Shown here piece after piece: positions 63,586 through 64,000 of a DNA stretch of 64,000 bases (positions within the stretch are counted from its first letter, which is position 1; each line of letters starts with the position of its first letter). Source of the DNA: an uncultured Mediterranea sp. (GTDB lineage: Bacteria > Bacteroidota > Bacteroidia > Bacteroidales > Bacteroidaceae); assembly GCA_945641355.1 (NCBI GenBank), contig CALZEQ010000001.1, positions 1 through 64,000 on the forward strand, read 5' to 3'. The notes beneath the pieces are model-generated. The model had not been told where the DNA came from. It did not search any database and saw nothing but the letters and a program-made list of their open reading frames with translations. Position numbers and translations under genes: made by a program.

Positions 63586-63813
63586 TTATCCTACTTTAAC
63601 TTTATATACTGTGATACAACCGTCGGGGCAGACCGTGGCGCACGAGGCACAGCCGTTGCATGTGTCGTCCAGAATCTGCTTGGCATAGTTGTATCCCTTT
63701 ACGTTCACCTCTTTGGTCAGAGCTATGACATGAAGCGGACATGCCACGGCGCATAAGTTGCACCCTTTGCATCGCTCTGTGTCCACTACGATTGTTCCTT
63801 TAATCTTTGCCAT
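63586..63813 (-). CDS. korD: 2x[4Fe-4S] ferredoxin-type delta subunit of the oxidoreductase
   Basis: A 75-residue ferredoxin with two clusters: CKGCNLCAVACP (Cys at residues 15, 18, 21, 25) and CNGCASCATVCP. A short N-terminal beta hairpin (IKGTIVVDTERC) is typical of the delta subunit of 2-oxoacid:ferredoxin oxidoreductases. It passes electrons from the TPP site to soluble ferredoxin. It lies 18 bases after the TPR gene, so the operon probably starts with or before that gene, outside the window. Confidence 0.94.
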   Translation of the reverse strand: MAKIKGTIVVDTERCKGCNLCAVACPLHVIALTKEVNVKGYNYAKQILDDTCNGCASCATVCPDGCITVYKVKVG

Positions 63814-63831
63814 CTTTCAACTGTTATAGGG

Positions 63832-64000
63832 TTATTGATTATACATGTCTTTGTGGAAGAATTCCAGAATGTCCATCACCATCCGGCGGGCTTCTACGGC
63901 TGGAGTGTCCGGATTGAGGTCGATGGCTGACTGGTAGTTGTTGAGTGCCTGTTGCCAGTTCCCTTGTTTACGGTAGGCATTTCCTCGCAGGTAGTAGGCT
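63832..64000 (-). CDS. TPR-repeat protein, C-terminal 55 residues (runs off right edge)
   Basis: The frame enters from the right edge and ends with TAA at 63832-63834. It contains a recognisable tetratricopeptide unit (AYYLRGNAYRKQGNWQQALNNYQSAIDLNP) and a short C-terminal helix (VMDILEFFHKDMYNQ). It lies directly upstream of the ferredoxin gene on the same strand, so it is likely co-transcribed with the oxidoreductase. Most of the protein is outside the window, so its role is unknown; complex assembly is one possibility. Confidence 0.85.
   Translation of the reverse strand, partial: AYYLRGNAYRKQGNWQQALNNYQSAIDLNPDTPAVEARRMVMDILEFFHKDMYNQ

Overview
The window looks like chromosome of a gut Bacteroides or close relative. 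The reasons are SusC/SusD-family pairs, a hybrid two-component sensor with a two-component propeller, many exported glycoside hydrolases (GH), weak Shine-Dalgarno sequences, and promoters of the TTTG-N19/20-TAnnTTTG type. Almost every gene is on the minus strand; the only clear plus-strand gene is an M24 peptidase at 10122-11285. I see no rRNA, tRNA, insertion sequence or CRISPR array.

Layout. (1) 1-5804 is housekeeping: a truncated secreted protein at the left edge, glutamate dehydrogenase, an NADP-malic enzyme/phosphotransacetylase-like fusion followed by a 58-aa membrane protein, and a split pair of chromate-transporter half-proteins. (2) 5850-11285 holds a hybrid two-component regulator (HTCS) divergent from the M24 peptidase. 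(3) 11297-60573 is a polysaccharide utilisation locus (PUL) of about 49 kb, entirely on the minus strand. (4) 60908-64000 is a 2-oxoacid:ferredoxin oxidoreductase operon (gamma, beta, a 57-aa membrane protein, alpha, ferredoxin) preceded by the end of a TPR protein.

The PUL reads from high to low coordinates as four units. Unit A (60573-49119) encodes GH2, GH3, GH95, two GH71/99-like proteins and a GH43 remnant. Unit B is a divergent GH92 (49018-46745). Unit C is a regulator (46378-43832). Unit D starts at 42989 with SusC, SusD and a DUF3823 lipoprotein, then DUF5010, GH2, GH31, GH63-like, GH2 with PA14, two SGNH acetylesterases, a heparinase-II/III-like lyase, an aldo/keto reductase, GH92 and GH3. 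Hairpin terminators inside unit D (36940-36980, 31404-31467) should lower expression of the enzymes relative to SusCD. The enzyme set implies a branched, acetylated hetero-glycan with alpha-linked side chains and probably a uronic acid. I cannot name the substrate.

The most interesting point is regulatory. The unit C gene encodes a membrane-spanning one-component regulator: an exported LamG-like domain and Kelch-like propeller, one membrane helix, and a cytoplasmic SARP-type winged helix with a bacterial transcriptional activation domain. SARP proteins are known to bind direct repeats with an 11-bp period. Upstream of units A and B lie five and four direct repeats of the form NNMTTAAWNNN at exactly 11-bp spacing, in the same register relative to a -7 element; susC has a partial version. 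A further array with a 22-bp period (43344-43485) and an 11-bp tandem repeat (43542-43563) lie between the regulator and susC. Together they suggest a self-contained regulator-operator system. The pairing is inference from sequence and needs experimental proof.
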